This document shows, in pieces, positions 56,358 to 64,000 of a DNA stretch of 64,000 bases. The first letter of the stretch is position 1. Every line of letters starts with the position of its first letter. The position numbers and the translations under genes are program-made. The DNA comes from Clostridiales bacterium. GTDB taxonomy: Bacteria > Bacillota > Clostridia > Peptostreptococcales > T1SED10-28. Location of the stretch: NCBI GenBank assembly GCA_007120165.1, contig SKOH01000021.1, positions 16,892 through 80,891 of the forward strand, read 5' to 3'. The notes beneath the pieces were generated by a model. It did not search any database, was not told where the DNA came from, and saw only the letters and a list, made by a program, of their open reading frames with translations.

Positions 56358-57962
56358 ATGGATAAAAATTTTATTAATGAGATCAACAAACGAAGGACCT
56401 TTGCAATCATTTCCCATCCCGATGCGGGAAAAACCACGTTAACGGAGAAGTTTCTTCTGTATGGAGGGGCGATCCGTTTAGCCGGCTCCGTAAAATCCCG
56501 AAAGGCTCAGAAACATGCGGTTTCCGACTGGATGGAAATTGAAAAGCAGCGGGGAATCTCGGTGACCTCCAGTGTGATGCAGTTTAACTATGACGGAGCC
56601 TGTATCAACATTTTGGATACCCCGGGACACCAGGACTTCTCGGAGGATACTTACCGTACCTTAACCGCAGCGGACAGTGCCGTAATGGTTATTGACTGCG
56701 CCAAAGGGGTAGAGCCCCAGACGAAAAAGCTGTTTCGGGTTTGTAAGGACCGAAATATCCCGATTTTTACCTTTATCAACAAACTGGACCGGGCGGGAAA
56801 GGACCCCCTGGAGCTGATGGAAGAGATCGAATCAGTTCTGGGCATTCAGTCTTACCCCATGAACTGGCCCATTGGGACCGATGGAGATTTTAAAGGGGTA
56901 TACAATCGGGAAAAAAAGCGTATTGAACTGTTTCAGGATGGAGACCATGGACAGAACATCGCAAAAATTGTCAGTAAAGACCTTAATGACGAGGGACTTG
57001 CCGACATTATCGGAGCCGATTACTATCAGCGCCTACGGGATGAAGTGGAACTGCTGGATATGGCCGGAGACGACTTTGATCATGATAAGGTGCAGCAGGG
57101 AGAACTGACCCCGATGTTTTTCGGAAGTGCCATGACCAATTTTGGTGTGGAACCTTTCTTAGAGTCATTTTTAAAGCTGACCTATAAACCGGAAGCGAGA
57201 AACAGCAATCAGGGCATGATTCCTCCGGAGGATCCGAATTTTTCCGGATTCATCTTTAAAATCCAGGCGAATATGAACCCCGCCCACCGGGACCGTTTGG
57301 CCTTTATTAGAATCTGTTCCGGAAAGTTTGAAAAGGGCATGTCGGTATACAACTCCCGGACAGGCAAGAAAATTCGACTGGCCCAGCCGCAGCAGTTTTT
57401 GGCTCAGGACCGGGAGATTGTGGATACCGCCTATCCCGGAGATATTATCGGGGTCCATGACCCGGGACTGTTTAAAATCAGTGATACCCTGTCGGAAGCC
57501 GATGCGTCCCTAAGGTATGAACGGATCCCTGTGTTCCCTCCGGAACATTTTTCGAAGATCATTCCGAAAAATTCCATGAAACGAAAACAGTTCTTAAAAG
57601 GAATTCAGCAGTTAGCCGAGGAAGGGGCCATTCAGGTATTTAAAAGACCCAATATCGGTATAGAGGAATACATTGTAGGCGTGGTAGGCGTCCTGCAGTT
57701 TCAGGTGCTGGAATACCGGCTGAACAATGAGTACGGCGTGGATATTATTATGGAAAATATGGCCCATCGATACATTCGATGGATTGAAATGGATAAGTAC
57801 GATCCTGACCGTTTCAGTACAACGATGGACAGTATGCTGGTGGAGGATCATGACGGAAACCCCGCCATTATACTACAGAATGAATGGTCCATTGGAAAAA
57901 TCGAAGACCGGAATACCGGTGTGGTACTGAAAGACATTTATAAAAAAGATTTGGATGAATAG
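56358..57962 (+). CDS. prfC: Peptide chain release factor 3
   Basis: RRTFAIISHPDAGKTTLTEKFLLYGGAIRLAGSVKSRK, GISVTSSVMQF, DTPGHQDFSEDTYRTLTA. Confidence 0.95.
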   Translation: MDKNFINEINKRRTFAIISHPDAGKTTLTEKFLLYGGAIRLAGSVKSRKAQKHAVSDWMEIEKQRGISVTSSVMQFNYDGACINILDTPGHQDFSEDTYRTLTAADSAVMVIDCAKGVEPQTKKLFRVCKDRNIPIFTFINKLDRAGKDPLELMEEIESVLGIQSYPMNWPIGTDGDFKGVYNREKKRIELFQDGDHGQNIAKIVSKDLNDEGLADIIGADYYQRLRDEVELLDMAGDDFDHDKVQQGELTPMFFGSAMTNFGVEPFLESFLKLTYKPEARNSNQGMIPPEDPNFSGFIFKIQANMNPAHRDRLAFIRICSGKFEKGMSVYNSRTGKKIRLAQPQQFLAQDREIVDTAYPGDIIGVHDPGLFKISDTLSEADASLRYERIPVFPPEHFSKIIPKNSMKRKQFLKGIQQLAEEGAIQVFKRPNIGIEEYIVGVVGVLQFQVLEYRLNNEYGVDIIMENMAHRYIRWIEMDKYDPDRFSTTMDSMLVEDHDGNPAIILQNEWSIGKIEDRNTGVVLKDIYKKDLDE

Positions 57963-58021
57963 GAGGTTTCTTTCAAATCAGCCAATTTCTCCAGCTAAAA
58001 AAGGATATTGAATATAAAACA

Positions 58022-58054
58022 AAAATTAAGGGGTGTTTTTACCCCTTAATTTTT
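58022..58054. terminator. Bidirectional terminator between convergent genes
   Basis: AAAATTAAGGGGT-gttttt-ACCCCTTAATTTTTTT. Confidence 0.9.
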
Positions 58055-58630
58055 TTCGTCAATTTCTTGTAAAGTTTTTAAAAGGAGGACTAACTCCGCT
58101 GTATCATCCGGCGAAAGGGCTGATTGATCAGGGCAATTCCGTTCAGCGGGCAGGACTGTAACCCAGGCAGAATACTCCCCGTCCCGGAAGGGTTTTCTGG
58201 TCAGATCCCGATGATGATAACGGGTAAGAAAGATCACCGGGGCTTCGGTCCCGAGCCGTTGAAGGATCTCAGCGCCGATGACGGGATGCTGTTCTTTATA
58301 GTAAAGGGCTTTCGTTAAAAAAACCGGCAGGATTTTTCCCGGGATTCGAAGCTTTTTAACCAGCACCGCCAGGGCTTTATTAACCAGGGTTAAGTTGCTC
58401 TTGGTTTTTCCCACATCATGAAGAAGGGCCGCCTTAATCAATAAAGGGCTGTGCTCTTTTTCTGCCAGACAGTCATAGGCAATATTCAGACAGTGGCGCT
58501 GTTCACTGATTCGAAGACGACGAAACAGCGCAGTTTCCTCAGCCGTCAGATAGGACCGAAGAAACTGTAAATCCTCAGGGGTCACTTTCGCCTTTAATCC
58601 CCGGTAAAATTGTTTGATCCGATAAAGCAT
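58046..58630 (-). CDS. HD domain protein (predicted metal-dependent phosphohydrolase)
   Basis: RHCLNIAYDC...LLIKAALLHDVGKTKSNL...EQHPVIGAEIL...TRYHHRD. Confidence 0.85.
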   Translation of the reverse strand: MLYRIKQFYRGLKAKVTPEDLQFLRSYLTAEETALFRRLRISEQRHCLNIAYDCLAEKEHSPLLIKAALLHDVGKTKSNLTLVNKALAVLVKKLRIPGKILPVFLTKALYYKEQHPVIGAEILQRLGTEAPVIFLTRYHHRDLTRKPFRDGEYSAWVTVLPAERNCPDQSALSPDDTAELVLLLKTLQEIDEKN

Positions 58631-58786
58631 TAGGTACCTCCCGTTATTAATAGTCTTTATTTGATTTTAACACATATGAAAAATTTCGAAAATGAATTAA
58701 ACAGAATAAGGACCGGAAACTATTAGCAATGGACATTTTGGGTATAAAAAGAAGTAGAGCCAAACATATTTTTAAGGAGGGATAGG

Positions 58787-59728
58787 ATGAAAGCGCTGTT
58801 TACTTATGACTATGGAGAAAAGAAAATGCAGAGCATTAAAAATCTCGGCTACGAGATCGTTCTTCGAAAGGAAGGGGATTTGGTATATGATGAAAAGCTG
58901 CGGGATATAGAAGCCTTATTTTGCTACAATCCCTTTTCCACGCTGGACATTGCAAAAATGAAAAAATTAAAATGGATTCAGCTGTCCAGTATCGGCATCG
59001 ATCAGGTGCCCTTGGAGAAGGTAAAGAAACAGGGAATAATTCTTACCAATAATAAAGGGGGCTACAGTGTACCCATGGGCGAATTTATCGTTATGAAAAT
59101 TCTCGAGCTCTTTAAAAACAGCAAGACCTTTCACCACCAGCAGCAGCAAAAGCTGTGGAAAATCGACACCTCCTTAATTGAACTGTATAATAAAAGGGTA
59201 AGCTTTATCGGAACCGGAAGTATAGCCGTGGAAGGGGCAAAGCGTCTGCAGGGCTTTGGTGTGGAAATTACCGGGGTCAATACCAAGGGACGGGATGTGG
59301 AGTATTTTCATAAATGCTACCCCCTGAAGGATTTAAAAGAAGTGTTAAAGCATAGCGACGTGGTGGTTCTGACGATCCCCTATACCGGCGAAACCCATCA
59401 CTTAATCGACGATGAAGCTTTGGCGGTGATGAATCCGAAGGCTTATCTGATCAATGTGTCCCGGGGCACCATTGTGGATCAGCAGGCACTGATTCGGCAT
59501 CTTAAGGAGCAGTCGATTCAAGGGGCGGCACTGGACGTATTTGAAAAAGAGCCGTTGCCGGAGGACAGCCCCCTATGGGAGCTTTCAAATGCGGATATTA
59601 CCCCCCATAATTCCTGGGTGTCGGAAATGCGAAACCAGCGGCGTTTTGATACCCTCTATAAAAACTGCGATCGCTACATTAGCGGTGAACCATTGATCAA
59701 TGAGGTGGACCTGAATAAGGGCTATTAA
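58787..59728 (+). CDS. D-isomer-specific 2-hydroxyacid dehydrogenase family protein
   Basis: VSFIGTGSIAVEGAKRLQGFGVEI, LINVSRGTIVDQQALIRHL, AALDVFEKEPLPEDSPLW. Confidence 0.92.
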   Translation: MKALFTYDYGEKKMQSIKNLGYEIVLRKEGDLVYDEKLRDIEALFCYNPFSTLDIAKMKKLKWIQLSSIGIDQVPLEKVKKQGIILTNNKGGYSVPMGEFIVMKILELFKNSKTFHHQQQQKLWKIDTSLIELYNKRVSFIGTGSIAVEGAKRLQGFGVEITGVNTKGRDVEYFHKCYPLKDLKEVLKHSDVVVLTIPYTGETHHLIDDEALAVMNPKAYLINVSRGTIVDQQALIRHLKEQSIQGAALDVFEKEPLPEDSPLWELSNADITPHNSWVSEMRNQRRFDTLYKNCDRYISGEPLINEVDLNKGY

Positions 59729-59733
59729 ACCAC

Positions 59734-59778
59734 AAACCTCCCGAAAGCACTTGAACCTGCAATGCCGGGAGGTTGGTT
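59734..59778. terminator. Candidate terminator between convergent genes
   Basis: AACCTCCCG-N22-CGGGAGGTT. Confidence 0.55.
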
Positions 59779-59784
59779 TAGGGA

Positions 59785-60516
59785 TTATGAAATTTGGTAT
59801 TTCTGCAGGTTTTCCTGAATGGTATTAAGAACCTTTACGGTATTATCCGAGGATTTTTCCTGGCCCTTTTCCTGGGGAAGCAGGGGTTTGGAGATGATTA
59901 CCCGAACCTTTGCGGGACGGATGCGGCTGTTGTTGGCCTCATAAAGCTTATAAGTGTCGATGACCGTCACCGGAACCACCAGGGATTTGGCCTTTTCCGC
60001 AATTTTTAAGCTTCCCGGTTTAAAGGGATTCATCTCCGAGGTTTTGCTTCGGGTACCTTCAGGGAAAATCACCATGGAATGATCATCCTTGATTTTTTTT
60101 GACGCTTCATTAATGGCCCGAAGGGATTGGCGAATATCCATACGGTCGATGAATACACTTTCGGTAAAGTGAATCCATTTACCGATAACCGGGACCTTCC
60201 GCAGTTCTTTTTTTGCCACAAAGCCCAGGGGCTGGTCCAGTACATGAACGAGAATCGGAATATCCAAGTAGCTTTGATGATTGCTGACGAAAAGGGCGGC
60301 CTGGTCCTTGGGGAGGTTTTCCAAACCGATGATTTCCAGATCACATCCGCTAAAGCGCACAATATTTTTGGATAAATTCCGATTGATTTTATAAACCAGA
60401 TTACGCTTTTTATCCTTAGGACCCTTCTTTTCATAATAGTAATGAAGGGGAAAGGTTAAACCGATAAAGAGCATATAGGACACAAAGAAAATAACAAAAA
60501 TGATATGGGTCATCAA
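59785..60516 (-). CDS. 1-acyl-sn-glycerol-3-phosphate acyltransferase (PlsC family)
   Basis: FVSNHQSYLDIPIL (NHxxxxD) and MVIFPEGTRSKTSEMNPFKPGSLKIAEKAKSLVVPV. Confidence 0.93.
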   Translation of the reverse strand: MMTHIIFVIFFVSYMLFIGLTFPLHYYYEKKGPKDKKRNLVYKINRNLSKNIVRFSGCDLEIIGLENLPKDQAALFVSNHQSYLDIPILVHVLDQPLGFVAKKELRKVPVIGKWIHFTESVFIDRMDIRQSLRAINEASKKIKDDHSMVIFPEGTRSKTSEMNPFKPGSLKIAEKAKSLVVPVTVIDTYKLYEANNSRIRPAKVRVIISKPLLPQEKGQEKSSDNTVKVLNTIQENLQKYQIS

Positions 60517-60620
60517 TAATTCCTCCTAAATAGGTTATGTAACAGATAAAGCCATTTATAATAATATCATAAAGAGCATGGAATTTCTATAAAAAGCCCA
60601 ACAGAAAGGCAGGGAAAAAA

Positions 60621-61454
60621 ATGAAAACCGTAAAAATACTGGGTTGTCAGATGATGGTTGATCAGAAAAAGGAAAAGAACCTGCAAAAGGCAGAGGAAAT
60701 GATTGCCCGGGGGGTTAAGGAGTACCAGCCGGATATCATCATTCTTCCGGAAATGTTTAATACTCCCTATGACAACAGTTATTTCCCCCGGTTCAGCGAA
60801 ACCTTTCCCGGAGAGAGCACCTCGAGAATGCAAGCCCTGGCGAAAAAGTATAAGGTATTGATCGTAGCAGGGTCCATCCCGGAACGGGGAAAAGAGGACA
60901 ACGAGATTTACAATACCACCTACGTATTCAGCTCCGAAGGGGAGCTTCTGGGCAAACACCGGAAAGTTCATTTATTTGATATTGATATTCCGGGGGAAAT
61001 TACGTTTAAAGAGTCGGAAGTGCTCTCCCGGGGGGAAGAGATTACCGTGGTGGATTCCCCTTATGGAAAAATCGGTATCGCCATTTGTTACGACGTGCGT
61101 TTCCCGGAGATTTTTCAGATTATGGAAGAAAAAGGGGCGAGAATTGTGGTGGTGCCCGGAGCCTTTAATATGACCACCGGACCTGCCCATTGGGAGCTTC
61201 TTATGCGCTCCAGAGCCCTGGATAACCAGGTGTATGTGGCGGCCGTCTCCCCTGCAAGAAATCCCTCCAGCTCCTATCAGGCCTACGGCCATAGCATGAT
61301 CACGGATCCCTGGGGAAGGGTATTGGAAGAACTGGATGAAAAAGAAGGCTTTATGTACCGGGAACTGGACGCTGATTATATGAATCAGGTCCGGCGGGAG
61401 CTTCCCACCCGAAAAAACCGGCGGAAGGATTTATATCAGACCAGGGAAAAATAA
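60621..61454 (+). CDS. Carbon-nitrogen hydrolase (nitrilase / omega-amidase-like)
   Basis: ILPEMFNTPYDN (Glu), GKHRKVHLFD (Lys), AICYDVRFPEIFQ (Cys). Confidence 0.92.
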   Translation: MKTVKILGCQMMVDQKKEKNLQKAEEMIARGVKEYQPDIIILPEMFNTPYDNSYFPRFSETFPGESTSRMQALAKKYKVLIVAGSIPERGKEDNEIYNTTYVFSSEGELLGKHRKVHLFDIDIPGEITFKESEVLSRGEEITVVDSPYGKIGIAICYDVRFPEIFQIMEEKGARIVVVPGAFNMTTGPAHWELLMRSRALDNQVYVAAVSPARNPSSSYQAYGHSMITDPWGRVLEELDEKEGFMYRELDADYMNQVRRELPTRKNRRKDLYQTREK

Positions 61455-61467
61455 TTTTAAAATACAT

Positions 61468-61496
61468 TTGGACATTGAGGAAAAATATGATATACT
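61468..61496 (+). promoter_or_regulatory. Candidate sigma-A promoter for riboswitch-asd transcript
   Basis: TTGGAC - 17 nt - TATACT. Confidence 0.65.
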
Positions 61497-61520
61497 ACTA
61501 AACATTATAATTGAATATCA

Positions 61521-61690
61521 AATAGAGGCGCACTGAAAATCAGTATTCGAAAATAACGGGTCTAGCCGCTCAGGTTTCGAAGAAAGGTGACGGTGCCGAA
61601 GTTTTTAAGGGGAGGCTGAACCTTAAGAGCTGGGAATAAGGTAAACAATCTTATTACTGTCATGGGATTCCATGGGGGGCTATTATTGCT
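61521..61690 (+). ncRNA. Lysine riboswitch aptamer
   Basis: AAUAGAGGCGC start, conserved GGUGACGGUGCCGAAG, GGGGAGGCUGAA, CUGUCAUGGGauuCCAUGGGGGGCUAUU end; position upstream of asd-dapA-dapB. Confidence 0.9.
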
Positions 61691-61699
61691 TTGGAAATA

Positions 61700-61739
61700 C
61701 TCGCAAAGGTTTATTGATCACCTTTAGCGGAGCTTTTTT
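61700..61739 (+). terminator. First riboswitch-associated terminator hairpin
   Basis: CTCGCAAAGGT-ttattgatc-ACCTTTaGCGGAG-cTTTTTT. Confidence 0.6.
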
Positions 61740-61751
61740 GAGCGTATACTG

Positions 61752-61777
61752 AACTCCCGGTTTCCGGGAGTTTTTTT
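61752..61777 (+). terminator. Second riboswitch-associated terminator hairpin
   Basis: AACTCCCGG-ttt-CCGGGAGTTTTTTT. Confidence 0.8.
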
Positions 61778-61808
61778 AATTGATTTTAACCGATAAGGAG
61801 GCTGAAAA

Positions 61809-62810
61809 ATGAGTTTAACAATTGGTATTGTCGGAGGTACCGGCAATGTAGGACGAAAGATTTTACAGGTATTAACCGAGCAGCAGGTGAAAATAAAGTC
61901 CCTTCGACTGTTTGCATCGAAAAAATCCGCAGGGGAGAAAATTCCCTTTGAAAACAGTGATATTACTGTGGAGCTGTTAACCGAAGCGGTTATGAAAGAG
62001 GATTTTGATTATCTGTTATTCTCCGCCGGAGGGGAAGTTTCCAAACACTACGCCCCCATCGCTGCGAAGGCCGGGAATACAGTGATCGATAACTCCTCCC
62101 AGTGGCGAATGAACGAGGAAATTCCCCTGGTGGTACCGGAAATTAACGGAGAAATGCTTCGGGGATATCAGGGGATTGTGGCCAATCCCAACTGCTCTAC
62201 GATTCAGATGGTGGCAGCCCTCAGTCCGTTGGACAAAGTCTACGGGTTAACGAAAATAAACGTCGCCACGTATCAGGCGGTTTCCGGAAGCGGTATGGCG
62301 GGCATTCAGGAACTGCAAGAGCAGATAGAGGATCCCACTCGGGAGCCCGCTGCTTATCCGAAGACCATTGCCGGAAACTGCATTCCCCATATCGATGTGT
62401 TTTATGATAACGGGTATACCAAAGAGGAGCTGAAAATGGTTTATGAAACCCAAAAGATTTTAAACAAACCGAAACTTCCGGTGCAGGTGACCACCGTACG
62501 GGTACCGGTGGTAAACGGTCATAGCGAGGCGATTTTTGCGGAGTTTGACAAAGCGCCGGATCTTCAGGAAGTGCGGGAAATCTATCAACGGACCGAGGGC
62601 CTGGTTCTGATGGATAATCCTAAGGAGTTACAGTATCCCACAGTATTTGAGGCCGATGATCGGGATGAGGTTTTTATCGGTAGAATCCGCAAGGACCTGT
62701 TTGAACCTAAGGCCTTAGGCTTATGGGTGGTGGCGGATAATCTTCGAAAGGGAGCCGCAACCAATGCCGTGGGGATTTTAACCTATATGGAAAAATTAAA
62801 GCAAGACTAG
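61809..62810 (+). CDS. asd: Aspartate-semialdehyde dehydrogenase
   Basis: GIVGGTGNVGRKILQVL, VIDNSSQWRM, VANPNCSTIQMVAAL (catalytic Cys). Confidence 0.94.
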   Translation: MSLTIGIVGGTGNVGRKILQVLTEQQVKIKSLRLFASKKSAGEKIPFENSDITVELLTEAVMKEDFDYLLFSAGGEVSKHYAPIAAKAGNTVIDNSSQWRMNEEIPLVVPEINGEMLRGYQGIVANPNCSTIQMVAALSPLDKVYGLTKINVATYQAVSGSGMAGIQELQEQIEDPTREPAAYPKTIAGNCIPHIDVFYDNGYTKEELKMVYETQKILNKPKLPVQVTTVRVPVVNGHSEAIFAEFDKAPDLQEVREIYQRTEGLVLMDNPKELQYPTVFEADDRDEVFIGRIRKDLFEPKALGLWVVADNLRKGAATNAVGILTYMEKLKQD

Positions 62811-62863
62811 TATTTATATAACAATCTAGTATTTATATAACAATCTAGTATTAAGATAACAAT
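62807..62863 (+). repeat. Three tandem 19-bp repeats
   Basis: CTAGTATTTATATAACAAT x2 plus CTAGTATTAAGATAACAAT; the first copy includes the asd stop codon. Confidence 0.9.
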
Positions 62864-62878
62864 AAGGAGGTAATTACA

Positions 62879-63787
62879 ATGTTTACAGGATCAGCCGTTG
62901 CCATTGCCACCCCCTTTAGCGGGGGACAGGTGGATATGGAAAGTTTTGAAAAATTACTGGACTTTCAGCTTCAGTCCAAAACCCAAGGGATTGTAGTCTT
63001 AGGTACTACGGGAGAAGCCAGTACCCTATCGGGCCAGGAACGGGAAGCATTAATTCGAAAAACCCTGGAAAAAGTCCGGGGAAAAATCCCGGTAATTGTG
63101 GGGGCCGGCTCCAATGACTATGAAAAGGCGGTAATTTTCAGCAAGCAGGCGAAACAGCTGGGGGCTGACGGACTGCTGCTGGTTACTCCCTATTATAATA
63201 AAGCTACCCAAAAAGGTTTGGAAGCATACTTCGGCGGCATCGCCCGGCAGGTGGATTTACCGATCATCCTTTATAACGTCCCTTCCCGAACCAATGTCAA
63301 TATTGAACCGGAAACCGTAGAAACCCTGAGCAGGATCCCGAATATTGTCGGGATTAAAGAGGCGGGAGGGGATCTCGGGCAGGTGCTGGAGATCAAACGA
63401 AGAGTTCCCGAGGATTTCAAAATCTATTCGGGAAATGATGATCAGATTTTACCGATTGCAGCCTCCGGAGGACACGGGGTAATATCGGTCGTTGCAAACA
63501 TCATACCCGATCAGGTACAGGAACTTTGTGAAGCGGTAGAAAACGGGGATTTGAAGACGGCGGTGAAAAAGCAGACGGAAATGCTGCCGCTGATTCACCA
63601 GGTTTTCGCCGAGGTCAATCCGATACCGATTAAAGCGGCAATTTCCCTGCTGGGCATGGGAAAAAATGAACTCCGCCTTCCGTTAACGCCCCTTAGCGAA
63701 GGGGCAAGAAAAGAGTTGATCCGGGAGATGGAAAACTTCGGACTGACGCTGAGGGGTGCTTTGGAAGAAAAGAGGGGAAGTCAATGA
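62879..63787 (+). CDS. dapA: 4-hydroxy-tetrahydrodipicolinate synthase
   Basis: GTTGEASTLSGQEREALI, LLVTPYYNKATQKGL, IILYNVPSRTNVNI, IVGIKEAGGDL. Confidence 0.95.
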   Translation: MFTGSAVAIATPFSGGQVDMESFEKLLDFQLQSKTQGIVVLGTTGEASTLSGQEREALIRKTLEKVRGKIPVIVGAGSNDYEKAVIFSKQAKQLGADGLLLVTPYYNKATQKGLEAYFGGIARQVDLPIILYNVPSRTNVNIEPETVETLSRIPNIVGIKEAGGDLGQVLEIKRRVPEDFKIYSGNDDQILPIAASGGHGVISVVANIIPDQVQELCEAVENGDLKTAVKKQTEMLPLIHQVFAEVNPIPIKAAISLLGMGKNELRLPLTPLSEGARKELIREMENFGLTLRGALEEKRGSQ

Positions 63788-64000
63788 AACTACTGATTTG
63801 GGGAAGTAGCGGCACCATGGGAAAAAACATCGAAGCCCTGGCAGAAAAAGATCCTTTCTGGTCAGCCATGGAAGGGGTGGATTCTAAAACCGATGTTGAT
63901 CAGCTGGATCAGGATTTTCATCTGATCATTGATTTTTCCCATCCCTCCAGTCTGGAAAAACTGCTGGACTATGCCCTGAAAACCAAAACCCCGGTGGTGA
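63784..64000 (+). CDS. dapB: 4-hydroxy-tetrahydrodipicolinate reductase, 3' truncated by window edge
   Basis: ATGA overlap with dapA; MKLLIWGSSGTMGKNIEAL nucleotide-binding motif and LIIDFSHPSSLEKLL. Confidence 0.85.
   Translation, partial: MKLLIWGSSGTMGKNIEALAEKDPFWSAMEGVDSKTDVDQLDQDFHLIIDFSHPSSLEKLLDYALKTKTPVV

Noticed and set aside
62807-62863. Tandem 19-bp repeats as a CRISPR-like array
   Set aside because: No spacers between copies and only three copies; simple tandem repeat.
1-64000. Mobile elements, prophage, tRNA or rRNA genes
   Set aside because: No transposase, integrase, phage structural genes or cloverleaf/rRNA signatures recognised by reading; a tRNAscan/Infernal run would be needed to be certain.

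Overview
This 64 kb window reads as a bacterial chromosome segment, most likely from an anaerobic Firmicute (Clostridia-like; inferred from gene content and strong AAGGAGG-type RBSs). It is densely coding, with about 60 supported genes. I saw no rRNA, tRNA, CRISPR array, prophage or transposase. Main blocks: ferredoxin/FNR-type oxidoreductase (5'-truncated); stand-alone B12-binding protein plus a LolCDE/MacB-like ABC exporter; OsmC, YihY/BrkB, class II photolyase, MscS, ferritin-like, DJ-1/PfpI, Ogt, DUF3343; prolyl oligopeptidase and MnmH; a DUF4097-like repeat protein; UvrD-like helicase; pgeF, Sir2 and aroA-aroC-aroB; 2-oxoacid:ferredoxin oxidoreductase; YgiQ radical SAM; viroplasmin-RNase H; a PP2C-like/TM/LysM protein; a sigma-54 activator, tungsten aldehyde:ferredoxin oxidoreductase and MoaD-like module; MATE, YajC, Tpx and an SSADH-type dehydrogenase; two small paralogous membrane proteins followed by an Mrp/Mbh-type antiporter operon with three large antiporter subunits; acpS-alr-mazE/mazF; YitT, split transketolase, RF3; and a lysine riboswitch upstream of asd-dapA-dapB (3'-truncated). 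The most interesting non-coding observation is a -24/-12 promoter (TGGCAT-N5-TTGCT) upstream of the AOR gene, preceded by three iterated TGTTC-N7-GAACA palindromes next to the AcoR-like enhancer-binding protein gene. Other items worth a second look are the PP2C-like/LysM protein, the Mrp operon and its hairpin-rich leader, and the tandem small membrane protein paralogs.
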